Below the pieces are notes generated by a model. The model ran no database searches. It saw only the letters and a program-made list of their open reading frames with translations, and was not told the DNA's origin. Shown here in pieces: positions 17,139 to 25,670 of a stretch of DNA of 64,000 nucleotides (its first letter is position 1; every line of letters starts with the position of its first letter). Source of the DNA: Candidatus Gastranaerophilales bacterium (GTDB lineage: Bacteria > Cyanobacteriota > Vampirovibrionia > Gastranaerophilales > Gastranaerophilaceae); the NCBI GenBank assembly GCA_944325655.1, contig CALVAW010000005.1, positions 1-64,000 on the forward strand. The letters are read 5' to 3'. Made by a program: the position numbers and the translations under genes.

Positions 17139-18044
17139 ATGAATAATAATAAATCAATAAAAAATATCACATCAATTTTATCTGATGATTTAGACACTTT
17201 TGAAAATGAATTAAAGGTTATCATTAATAAAAGTAATAATTTTTTGAAAGAAGATTTATTTCTTTTTATGTTTTCAAACCCCAAAAGGCTAAGACCTTTA
17301 TTTATAATGTTATTTGCAAAAATTTTAAATATAAAAAACTCTAAACAAATTATAAATATTTCATTAGCAACGGAACTGCTGCACAACGCATCCTTACTCC
17401 ATGACGACATTTTAGACAACGAAAAATTAAGAAGAAATAATCCGACATTTTTCGATAAATATGGTGCAAAAATAGCTCTGCTTGAAGGGGACCTGCTTTT
17501 AAGCATGGCACTTGATGTTTTGAGCAAAACCAATTTGCATATTTTAAAAATATTTTCAAAAAAAATTAAAAAAACACTTGATGGTGAAATCGAACAAAAT
17601 TCAACGATATACAAACTGACAGATGAAAAAAAATATTACAAAAAAACATTTAATAAAACCGGAAATTTATTTTTAGCAGGACTTGAATCGCTTTTTGTTT
17701 TGCAAAAAACAGAGCCTGAAATTAAAAATAATCTTAAAAACTTTTTAAAAAATTATACAATTGCTTTTCAAATAAAAAATGACATAGAAAATATTAAAAA
17801 CAAAAATCATACAGATATAAAAAATGGAAACTATACTTTACCTGTGATATACTTTTGCAAGGAATATGATATAAATATTCTGAATTGCAAAAGTCAATGC
17901 TTTAAAAAATGCATAGCAAAAGCATCAAAAAAAATTGAAGAATACAGAAAAAAAGCGTTGTATTTTCTCGACAAAACAGAAGATACTCCACACAAAACAG
18001 TATTGATTGACTTATGCAACTATACTTTAAGGAGCAAATTTTGA
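17139..18044 (+). CDS. Divergent polyprenyl diphosphate synthase
   Basis: A 301-residue trans-isoprenyl diphosphate synthase relative, which would elongate allylic diphosphates with isopentenyl diphosphate. The first aspartate-rich motif is intact (LLHDDILDNEKLRR, Asp 89, 90, 93), as are GDLLLSMA, the GEIEQN region and the KT pair in NKTGNLF. The second aspartate-rich motif, normally DDxxD after FQI, reads NDIEN (214-218), losing its first and last Asp, although NGNYTLPVIYF follows as expected. Either activity is altered or it is one subunit of a heteromeric synthase. No Shine-Dalgarno is obvious; it starts one base after the M29 stop. The product chain length cannot be inferred. Confidence 0.82.
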   Translation: MNNNKSIKNITSILSDDLDTFENELKVIINKSNNFLKEDLFLFMFSNPKRLRPLFIMLFAKILNIKNSKQIINISLATELLHNASLLHDDILDNEKLRRNNPTFFDKYGAKIALLEGDLLLSMALDVLSKTNLHILKIFSKKIKKTLDGEIEQNSTIYKLTDEKKYYKKTFNKTGNLFLAGLESLFVLQKTEPEIKNNLKNFLKNYTIAFQIKNDIENIKNKNHTDIKNGNYTLPVIYFCKEYDINILNCKSQCFKKCIAKASKKIEEYRKKALYFLDKTEDTPHKTVLIDLCNYTLRSKF

Positions 18045-19372
18045 CATTTACGGCTAAAATCAAAGGGTTTTTTATAAAAAATTACAAAATAATTCTATTT
18101 TTATTTGTATTTTTATGCACTTGTCTAATCTATAACATAAACAACCCGACACTCAATTTTATTTTAAAAAGAGGAATTTTACTGGAATATTCAATTCAAA
18201 ATCCAAATAAGGAAATTTTAAACGAACTCAATACTTTAAAAATCAAACATCTTTCTTCGCAAATTTTCACCTTTGAAGAAGAAGATTACGATTTTGAAAA
18301 TGAACCGTATAAAAATGTTTTATTTGTTCAAATTCCTTTGTTAGCAAGCAAAGAAACACCTGATACCATTAATAAAATATCTGATTTTATTTTCAAAAAC
18401 AAGCCTGAAGCAAAACTCATTAATGTTAGTAGCATAGGCAGTCAATACAGTCAACCTTATGCAGCTTTTTTGAAGTTTATCGGAATCCTTTTCATCTCGC
18501 TTGCAATATTTTATATTTTACTTTATTTATTTTTTGACAAAACAATTACTCTTAAATCCGTTAAAAATTCTTTTTTGGATTTTTTAAAAAAGAGAAAACA
18601 ATCCTTTCAAAAATTAATAGAAAAAACAAAAGAAAAAGGAATAACTTATTTTTTAAAAAAAGTTCTCTTTGATGATGTTGAAGATGAAAATGAGAAAGAA
18701 ACGAGTTTCACAAAAGAAATAATAAGCACAATTATCTTTGTTTTGGTTTGCGTTATCATAATAAGATATTTCATTGGAGAACTCCGCTGGATTCCGTCAG
18801 GTTCAATGCGTCCTACTATTCTTGAAAAAGACAGGGTTTTTGTCGAAAAACTTGAATACCCTAAAAAAGAAATAAAAAGAGGAGATATTCTTGTTTTCTA
18901 TCCGCCGGAAGTACAGTTGTCAAACTCTCCCTTTGCTGTATTATCAAGACTTTCAGGCATCTTTTGCAAAGATATTGCATTTATCAAAAGAGTTGTCGGT
19001 ATGCCTAATGATAAATTTGAAATCAAAAAGGATAAAACAAGCAACCAATACAGAGTTTATATTAACGATGTAGCGTTGAATGAACCATATATAAGCTCAA
19101 AAACCAATTGGACACCCTGCATGGAAAATATGTATTGCGGACCCTTTATAATTCCTGAAAACCATTATTTCATGATGGGAGACAACAGAAACAACTCTCA
19201 AGACAGCAGATTTTGGGGATTTTTAAATAAAGACAGAGTAATAGGAAGAGCTAATTTTATGTTCTTTCCTATTAAAAGAATAAACATGCTAAAAGACAAA
19301 TATATGATTTTACACAAACAAATTTCAAAAAACTCTGTTCAAAATTACACTTATATCGTCGATAGGTATTAA
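18041..19372 (+). CDS. Signal peptidase I with an N-terminal SecF-like extension
   Basis: The C-terminal half (about residue 225 on) is a type I signal peptidase, which cuts signal peptides at the outer face of the membrane: a membrane helix leads into WIPSGSMRPT (catalytic Ser about 255), then FIKRVVGMP (general-base Lys about 316) and GDNRNNSQDSRFWG. The N-terminal about 170 residues are not part of normal LepB. They contain a membrane helix (about 16-32), LKRGILLEYSI, an alpha/beta stretch with NVLFVQIPLL, and NVSSIGSQYSQPYAAFLK running into a second helix, the same order as the first membrane segment and first periplasmic domain of SecF. I start it at TTG 18041, six bases after AAGGAG (18029-18034); this TTG overlaps the preceding TGA. 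The homology of the N-terminal half is my inference. Confidence 0.85.
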   Translation: MTFTAKIKGFFIKNYKIILFLFVFLCTCLIYNINNPTLNFILKRGILLEYSIQNPNKEILNELNTLKIKHLSSQIFTFEEEDYDFENEPYKNVLFVQIPLLASKETPDTINKISDFIFKNKPEAKLINVSSIGSQYSQPYAAFLKFIGILFISLAIFYILLYLFFDKTITLKSVKNSFLDFLKKRKQSFQKLIEKTKEKGITYFLKKVLFDDVEDENEKETSFTKEIISTIIFVLVCVIIIRYFIGELRWIPSGSMRPTILEKDRVFVEKLEYPKKEIKRGDILVFYPPEVQLSNSPFAVLSRLSGIFCKDIAFIKRVVGMPNDKFEIKKDKTSNQYRVYINDVALNEPYISSKTNWTPCMENMYCGPFIIPENHYFMMGDNRNNSQDSRFWGFLNKDRVIGRANFMFFPIKRINMLKDKYMILHKQISKNSVQNYTYIVDRY

Positions 19373-19386
19373 TTTTTATATAAAAT

Positions 19387-19416
19387 TTGACATGACTCAA
19401 ACTTTTATAGTGTAAT
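19387..19416 (+). promoter_or_regulatory. Probable promoter of the smc-scpA-scpB operon
   Basis: Perfect TTGACA (19387-19392), an 18-base spacer and TGTAAT (19411-19416) lie in the 76-base gap after the signal peptidase. The start point would be near 19423, giving a leader of about 25 bases. GGAGTAGG (19426-19433) is upstream of the smc ATG but spaced rather far from it (about 15 bases). Confidence 0.6.
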
Positions 19417-19448
19417 TAATATACCGGAGTAGGTTTAAAGATTAATCG

Positions 19449-22400
19449 ATGTATATAAAAGAAATAGAAATAGATAATTTTAAGTCTTTTGCAAATAAAG
19501 TCACCGTCCCGTTGCTTGAAGGTTTTACGGCAATATCAGGTCCGAACGGTTCAGGAAAAAGCAATATAATAGATAGTGTGCTTTTTGCGCTCGGACTCAC
19601 GACCGCAAGGACACTGCGCTCCGAACAGGGGGTTGCAGATTTAATAACTAACCACAACAAACGCGGTGAAGCATCGGTAAAAGTAACTTTTGGCGATGAA
19701 AAAGGCAATCAAGACAATGAATTTTCTATAAAAAGATATATTAAAAAGGGTAAAAACGGTGTTCAATCCAATTATTACTACAACGATAAACCCTGTACTC
19801 TAACGCAAATACATCTTGAACTCGAAAAATATAATATTTCACCAAACAGCTATAATGTGATGATGCAAGGGGATGTAACCGAAATTACAAAATGCTCGCC
19901 TATTGAAAGAAGAAAAATTATTGATGAAATAGCAGGCACCGCAGATTTCGACAGAAAAATCACTCTTGCAAGCGAGCAAATTCAAAGTGTTGAAGACAGA
20001 GTCGCCAATACAAACATTCTTATGGGAGAAATTGATAATCGTATAGAACAACTAAAAGAAGAACGAGAAGTTGCTCTAAAATATAAAAAATTTAAAGATG
20101 AAAAAATATCTCTTGAAAATCAAATACAAAGCGCAAAATATTTTGACACAGTCCGCTCATTGGAATTGGTACACCAAAATATACTTGCTGCTACAAAAGA
20201 AAAAAAAGAATTAAACCAAAGGCTAAAAGAAGCCGAGTCTAAAATCGAAGATACAAAGATAAAATACGATGAAATAAACGCTCAAGTACGCGCACAAGGA
20301 GAAGAAAAACAACTTGAAGTAAAAAAAATTGCAGAAGAGAAAAAAGGCGAAATTGAAAGAAAAAAATCCGCCATAGCTCAAGTTGAAAAAACAACTCTTG
20401 ACAACATAAAATCTATAGAAAGTTACAAAAACGGAATAGAAGTTCAAAAACAAAAAATCGAAGAATTTAAAGAAGCAATTAATAATAAAAACACGGAATT
20501 AGAAAAATTAAACAATCTTCTTAAGAATAAAAAAACAGAATTAAATAAAATAATAAATGAAATGACAGGCTTAAATAAATCCGCCGATGAACATATTCAA
20601 AACAGAAACAAATTAAGAAAAGAATTGGAAGATTTAAAAGACAAAGAAACTCAACTCATTAAAGAACAACTTCCTCTTGAAAATGAATATAAAAATAACG
20701 AAGAAAAAATTAAAGACTTTAAAGAAACAATTAATAAACTTTTAAACTCCGCAAAGATTTTTGAAAACGAGAAAGATAAACTAAACCTACAAATTGAAAC
20801 ACTGGAAAACGAAGTCAAAGATTTCAAAACTCTTCAAACAAAAACTTTTGAAGAACTCGATAAAACAAAAACTCAAAAGGAAGATTCTTTTTATAAAATT
20901 CAACAAGCTCAAAAAAGAATAGCAATATTAGATGCAAATAAAAATGCTTATAAATCAGTTGGTATGGGCTCCGGTATTGAAACAGTCATGAATGCGCACA
21001 TTCAAGGCGTACATGAAACCTTGGCGCAATTAGCAGATGTTGAAAGCGAATACATTGATGCAATAAATGTTGCAATGGGAGCAAGAGCTTTCTCGATTGT
21101 TGTAGACGATCAAGATACCGCATATAAAGCAATTCAAATTTTGCGCTCTCAAGGAAGAGACAGGGCATCTTTTATTCCGTTAAATATTATAAAAAAAGCC
21201 CCAAGCAGAATGGCTCTTCCCAAAGAAAAAGGAGTAATCGATTTTGCAATTAATTTAATTGACTTTGATGACAAATATATTGATGCATTTTATTTTGCTC
21301 TTGGCGAAACCGTTGTTGTTGAAAATGAAACAACAGCAAAAAAACTTGCAGGAAAATACAGAGTAGTAACTCTCGAAGGTGATATAACGGAAAAAAGCGG
21401 TTTAATTACAGGCGGAGCAAAGAAAAAAAATGCTTCTTTCTTTGATAAAAGCCAAGAAAAAGAGCTTGAAAAATACAAAAAAACACTTAAATCGCTTGAA
21501 GAAACAATAAAAAAATTAAGCCAGACAGAAAAAGATTTGGAAAGAAGATTGGATGATATAAGACAAAAACATTCAAATGCGCTAAATTCTTTAAATTCTG
21601 CCAAAATTGAACTTAAAAATTTAATCTCTAACAACGAACAATCATCAGACATTATTCAAAAAGGCGAAGCTGATTTAAAAGTTTTAAAAGAAAAAAATTC
21701 AAAATTATCGAAAGAGCTTGATTTATTTGAAAATCGACATATTAAACTAAATGACAAAATTCAGGCGGCTCAAGAAAAACTTGAGGAAGTTGAAAAATTA
21801 ATTGATGAAGGCGAATTAAAAAAACTCAAAGAAAGAACCAACGGCATAGAAGAAGAAATTAAAACAATTGAAAAATCAATTATGACAACAGAAAACGACA
21901 TTGAAAAAGATGAAAATCAAATTAAATTTCAACAAAGTCAAATTCTAACCCGCCAAGCTGACATTGAAAAGCTTACCAAAGACAACGAGAATTTAAAAAA
22001 TGAACGTGAACAATTTGTATCGGAAATAGAAAAAGTTAAAAATGAATTAGAAATATTAGAAAAAGAAATAGAAGAACTCGGCAAAAATTTAGTTGAGTTG
22101 CAAACAAAAAGAGATGAATTTCAAGAAATGCTCCTAAACGCCAAAGCAGATAAGAATAAAATTCAAGACAATATCGAAAGGCTTTTAGAACAAGAAGAAA
22201 GCTACAAAGCAAGAAGACGTGAGCTTGAACCGATTTTAGAAAATATATTAAAAGAATTTGAAACCGCAGGGATTAACCCAAAAACGCTGGAACAAAGCGA
22301 AATACCTCTTGAAGAAATTAATGCAAAAATATCAAAATTGCAGAAAAAAATGGACGATTTGGAGCCTGTAAATATGCGTGCGCTAACCGAATACGATGAG

Positions 22401-22955
22401 GTCATGGAAAGACAAAACTCGTACAAAGAGAAGGTTTTAACGCTTGAAAATGAGAAAAATGAAATTAAAACAAGAATGAACGGCTATCAAAATCTTAAAA
22501 AAGAAACGTTTTTAGATGCATATCATGCTATAAATAAAAATTTTAAAGAAGTATTCGGACAACTTTCAGAAGGAGAAGGAACGCTCGTTCTTGAAAATGA
22601 AAATGATCCTTTTTCGGGCGGCTTAACATTTGAAGCTAATATAAGAGATAAGAAAAACCAAAAACTTGCGGGTATGTCGGGTGGTGAAAAATCGCTTACC
22701 GCACTTGCTTTTGTTTTTGCTATACAAAAATATATGCCATCTCCTTTTTATGCGTTCGACGAAGTAGACATGCACCTAGACGGTCCTAATGTTGAAAAAT
22801 TAGCATCAATCATAACAAAACAATCCAAAACCGCACAGTTTGTGGTTGTTTCCTTAAGAAAACCCATGTTAGATAACGCAGACAGAATGATTGGAGTTAC
22901 TCAAAAAGACAAAGGGGTTACAAAAATATCCGGAATTAAATTGAAAGACGAATAA
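19449..22955 (+). CDS. smc: Chromosome segregation SMC ATPase
   Basis: SMC forms the ring-shaped condensin that loops and organises DNA near the origin. The 1168-residue protein is full length: N-terminal head with MYIKEIEIDNFKSFANKV and Walker A SGPNGSGKSN, the first coiled coil (about 170-500), a hinge (about 500-665, around GARAFSIVVDD and TGGAKKK), the second coiled coil, and the C-terminal head with signature AGMSGGEKSLTALAF and Walker B FYAFDEVDMHLD. The N-terminus matches the family start exactly. Its stop overlaps the ATG of scpA (TAATG), so SMC and its kleisin are co-translated. Confidence 0.97.
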   Translation: MYIKEIEIDNFKSFANKVTVPLLEGFTAISGPNGSGKSNIIDSVLFALGLTTARTLRSEQGVADLITNHNKRGEASVKVTFGDEKGNQDNEFSIKRYIKKGKNGVQSNYYYNDKPCTLTQIHLELEKYNISPNSYNVMMQGDVTEITKCSPIERRKIIDEIAGTADFDRKITLASEQIQSVEDRVANTNILMGEIDNRIEQLKEEREVALKYKKFKDEKISLENQIQSAKYFDTVRSLELVHQNILAATKEKKELNQRLKEAESKIEDTKIKYDEINAQVRAQGEEKQLEVKKIAEEKKGEIERKKSAIAQVEKTTLDNIKSIESYKNGIEVQKQKIEEFKEAINNKNTELEKLNNLLKNKKTELNKIINEMTGLNKSADEHIQNRNKLRKELEDLKDKETQLIKEQLPLENEYKNNEEKIKDFKETINKLLNSAKIFENEKDKLNLQIETLENEVKDFKTLQTKTFEELDKTKTQKEDSFYKIQQAQKRIAILDANKNAYKSVGMGSGIETVMNAHIQGVHETLAQLADVESEYIDAINVAMGARAFSIVVDDQDTAYKAIQILRSQGRDRASFIPLNIIKKAPSRMALPKEKGVIDFAINLIDFDDKYIDAFYFALGETVVVENETTAKKLAGKYRVVTLEGDITEKSGLITGGAKKKNASFFDKSQEKELEKYKKTLKSLEETIKKLSQTEKDLERRLDDIRQKHSNALNSLNSAKIELKNLISNNEQSSDIIQKGEADLKVLKEKNSKLSKELDLFENRHIKLNDKIQAAQEKLEEVEKLIDEGELKKLKERTNGIEEEIKTIEKSIMTTENDIEKDENQIKFQQSQILTRQADIEKLTKDNENLKNEREQFVSEIEKVKNELEILEKEIEELGKNLVELQTKRDEFQEMLLNAKADKNKIQDNIERLLEQEESYKARRRELEPILENILKEFETAGINPKTLEQSEIPLEEINAKISKLQKKMDDLEPVNMRALTEYDEVMERQNSYKEKVLTLENEKNEIKTRMNGYQNLKKETFLDAYHAINKNFKEVFGQLSEGEGTLVLENENDPFSGGLTFEANIRDKKNQKLAGMSGGEKSLTALAFVFAIQKYMPSPFYAFDEVDMHLDGPNVEKLASIITKQSKTAQFVVVSLRKPMLDNADRMIGVTQKDKGVTKISGIKLKDE

Positions 22956-23821
22956 TGACAGAAGCAGTTAGTAATTTTTACAATAATAAATTAAATTTTG
23001 ATGAAATAAAAGTGTTAGATGGAACAATTGATTTTGGTTCAAACACTGAATTTATTTCTCGTTCAGGAATAAAAAAAGATGTTCAAACAGACGCCATTGA
23101 AATAATACTTGATCTGGTTAAAGAAGGAAAGCTGGATCCATGGAACATTGATATTGTTGACTTATATGATAAATATATGACAAGAATTTCACAATTAAAA
23201 CAAGACAATTTACGTTCGGTGGGCAAGGCAATCCTTTTTTCATCAACTTTATTAAAAATTAAATCAGACATTCTGCAAGGCATTACTATCAACGATTTTG
23301 ACCCTGAGCCTTTGGATTATTTTGAAGATGATAATTTTGAAGCTGACTATGAACAACTTCAAATTCCGACAAATAATATCGTTTCTTTTGATGAAGTACT
23401 CCAAAGACGCACCTCTGTAAGATTAAACAGAAAAAGAAACGTAACCTTAAAAGATTTAATCAGACATATTCAATTTTACGAAGATTTAGAAAAGAAATAT
23501 GCAATTAAAAGTGCTCTTGACAGAAAAGAACGCAGAGTAAAAAGTTATGCAAAACTAAAAGCGGCGGAAATAAAAGAACTTGCACACGAAGAATATGTGG
23601 AAGAAGTCGTTGAAAAAATGAGACAAAATCTACGTCAAATTCTAAAAAAAGAAAAAAATATCGAATTAAGAGAACTATGTTTACTGGGGTTTGACAGAAG
23701 CTCTGCTTTTATTGCACTTTTGTTTCTTGCTCGAGAAAACGAATATGAAATTTTGCAAAAAGAATTTTATGGAAAATTATATGTCAAAAAGCCCGAAAAA
23801 AAAGGAATTGAGGCAGAATAA
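22955..23821 (+). CDS. scpA: Segregation and condensation protein A (kleisin)
   Basis: ScpA is the kleisin bridging the two SMC heads. The 288-residue protein has the N-terminal helical domain (AIEIILDLVKEGKLDPWNIDIVDLYDKY, about residues 47-75), the LLKIKSDIL helix, a long acidic middle section, and the C-terminal winged helix (about 215-280, LLGFDRSSAFIALLFLARENE). Its ATG shares a base with the smc stop, and its stop shares a base with the scpB start. Confidence 0.94.
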   Translation: MTEAVSNFYNNKLNFDEIKVLDGTIDFGSNTEFISRSGIKKDVQTDAIEIILDLVKEGKLDPWNIDIVDLYDKYMTRISQLKQDNLRSVGKAILFSSTLLKIKSDILQGITINDFDPEPLDYFEDDNFEADYEQLQIPTNNIVSFDEVLQRRTSVRLNRKRNVTLKDLIRHIQFYEDLEKKYAIKSALDRKERRVKSYAKLKAAEIKELAHEEYVEEVVEKMRQNLRQILKKEKNIELRELCLLGFDRSSAFIALLFLARENEYEILQKEFYGKLYVKKPEKKGIEAE

Positions 23822-24333
23822 TGGAAATGGAAACACTTAAAGCAAAAGTAGAAGCAGTTTTATTTATAACTTCAAAAGCTATGCAGCCGTTTGAAATAGC
23901 TGAAATTTTAGAAATTGAAGAAGAAAAAGTAACTGATGCACTGTTAGATTTAATGTTTGATTATTCATCCAGAAACGGTGCCCTTGAAATTGATGATGAA
24001 GATGGATACATTATTCAAGTTAAAGCAGAGCACATGGATATAGTAGAAAAACTTTGCCCGGTAGAATTAAAACCTGCTGTATTAAAAACTTTAACGGTAA
24101 TTGCGCTAAAAGAACCAATAAGACAAACAACTTTAAAAGAATTGCGCTCAAACGCTTACGAACACATCGCCGAATTATTGGAACAAGGATTGATTTCAAA
24201 AACAAAAGATAAGAACGGAAGAAGTTTTAATATAAGGACAACAAAAAAATTTCAGGAGTATTTTAAATTAAAAGGAGATATAAAAGCACTTGTCAAAAAA
24301 CTTGATGCGGCAGAAGATTTTAAAAATTTATGA
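23821..24333 (+). CDS. scpB: Segregation and condensation protein B
   Basis: ScpB is a dimer of tandem winged-helix domains that binds ScpA in the SMC complex. The 170-residue protein shows KAKVEAVLFITSKAMQPFEIAE at the N-terminus and LTVIALKEPIRQTTLKELRSN plus GLISKTKDKNGR in the second winged helix. In most relatives that region reads ALKQPITRAEIEEIRG, so the alignment is clear. Its stop overlaps the start of the next gene by four bases (ATGA), tying that gene to the condensin operon. Confidence 0.93.
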   Translation: MEMETLKAKVEAVLFITSKAMQPFEIAEILEIEEEKVTDALLDLMFDYSSRNGALEIDDEDGYIIQVKAEHMDIVEKLCPVELKPAVLKTLTVIALKEPIRQTTLKELRSNAYEHIAELLEQGLISKTKDKNGRSFNIRTTKKFQEYFKLKGDIKALVKKLDAAEDFKNL

Positions 24334-25670
24334 AAATAGAAAAAATTACTTTTAATAATTATAAAAAAACCAAATTTAAGTTAAAGCCATTATCCAAAAC
24401 AAAAAACATCATGTCAAACGCACAAGTGCTGCTTCTAAACCCCTGCAAATTAAATTTTTTAAGTAAAAAAATTAACATCAATCCTTTAGTTGAACGCGGA
24501 ATTTTAGAAAAAAACGAGAAATCGGAAGTTTTTTTTGAAGAAATTTCAAAAAAATTTTTTACGGAACCTCAAAAAATCAAATCCCTCACCGATCTGCTAA
24601 ATGAAGGATATATATCTCTTTCAAGTTCCATGTATAAGGGTTTAATTAATTCAACAAATATAAACAGTGCTAAAGGTGTGAATTTAAACAATAATAATTC
24701 AACCGTAAAAAATCTCGCAATTTTAGAAGATTATATTCTTGAAGAAGTTGGTGTTGGAATTAATTTTTCGAAATTTGATAATCCCAATAAAGCAATTCAA
24801 GATATAAATGCATATTTTTTATTCAGACAAAAAGAAGGAGATATTAAAAGACCTCCTGCAGGTATTGCGCTTTTAAGTATATATCACCCTAAAATTTTAG
24901 AATTTATAACCTTAAAAGATAATGAAAACTACGCAGATTGGTGTTTTGATTTGTCAGTTATAATTCCTGATGATTTTATAAAAAAAGTTGATAATAATGA
25001 AGATATAACTTTAACCGACGGCACAAAAATAAAAGCTAAAAAAATATATGAAACTCTTTTAAATTCCATGTTAAAAAAAGGCGAACCTGGAATAATATTC
25101 TCTAATAATCCTGACTATATTTGTGATTGTTGCGCAACTGCCCCGCTTAAACCTAACGAAGGATTAACCTTGGCGCATATTAATCTTGCAAAATTTTATA
25201 ATGAGGACAGCCAATTTGACTACGAAAAACTAAGAAAAGCAGCAAATATACTTTCACAAGCTATTTCGACAAAAGATAAAAACAGTTATATCGGTATTTT
25301 AGGTTTTCAAGACCTGTTAAATAAAGCCGGATTATCTTACGGAAAACAAAAAGCAAATGAATTATTGGACGAAATCTTAAAAATTATTAAAAATGAAACT
25401 CTGCAATACGGCCTAAAAATGGCAATATCACCCACAGGAACAATTTCAAGGATTTTAAAAACAACCCCATCTATCGAACCAAACAGACAAACACAAACAG
25501 ATTATCTTGATGAGCTTGAAACTATGAAAACAGCCCAAAAATACCTTGAAGGAAATATATCAAAAACCATCGAACTTAATAGCAAAACCACAACCAAAGA
25601 TGTAGATATAATTATAAGAAAAGCTCAAGAATATAATCTAAAAGGTATAAGCGTTTTCAACAAACAATAA
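24330..25670 (+). CDS. Shortened, degenerate class II ribonucleotide reductase-like protein
   Basis: Its 446 residues run parallel to the catalytic core of adenosylcobalamin-type ribonucleotide reductases, which are usually 700 or more. Visible family stretches: VGVGINFSKF (about 140-149), RPPAGIALLSIYHPKILEFI, FDLSVIIPDDF, GEPGIIFSN, HINLAKF, SPTGTISRI and SKTIEL...LKGISVF at the C-terminus. Catalytic features are altered: the family NPCGE radical-cysteine motif reads DCCAT (266-270), the resolving-cysteine position in PLxPxESCNL reads PLKPNEGLTL, and the early ACF redox cysteine appears as AKG. No ATP-cone and no C-terminal cysteine tail are present. It overlaps scpB by ATGA and its 3' end overlaps the opposite-strand ATP-grasp gene by 14 bases. 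It is unlikely to be a normal reductase; function unknown. Confidence 0.72.
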   Translation: MKIEKITFNNYKKTKFKLKPLSKTKNIMSNAQVLLLNPCKLNFLSKKININPLVERGILEKNEKSEVFFEEISKKFFTEPQKIKSLTDLLNEGYISLSSSMYKGLINSTNINSAKGVNLNNNNSTVKNLAILEDYILEEVGVGINFSKFDNPNKAIQDINAYFLFRQKEGDIKRPPAGIALLSIYHPKILEFITLKDNENYADWCFDLSVIIPDDFIKKVDNNEDITLTDGTKIKAKKIYETLLNSMLKKGEPGIIFSNNPDYICDCCATAPLKPNEGLTLAHINLAKFYNEDSQFDYEKLRKAANILSQAISTKDKNSYIGILGFQDLLNKAGLSYGKQKANELLDEILKIIKNETLQYGLKMAISPTGTISRILKTTPSIEPNRQTQTDYLDELETMKTAQKYLEGNISKTIELNSKTTTKDVDIIIRKAQEYNLKGISVFNKQ

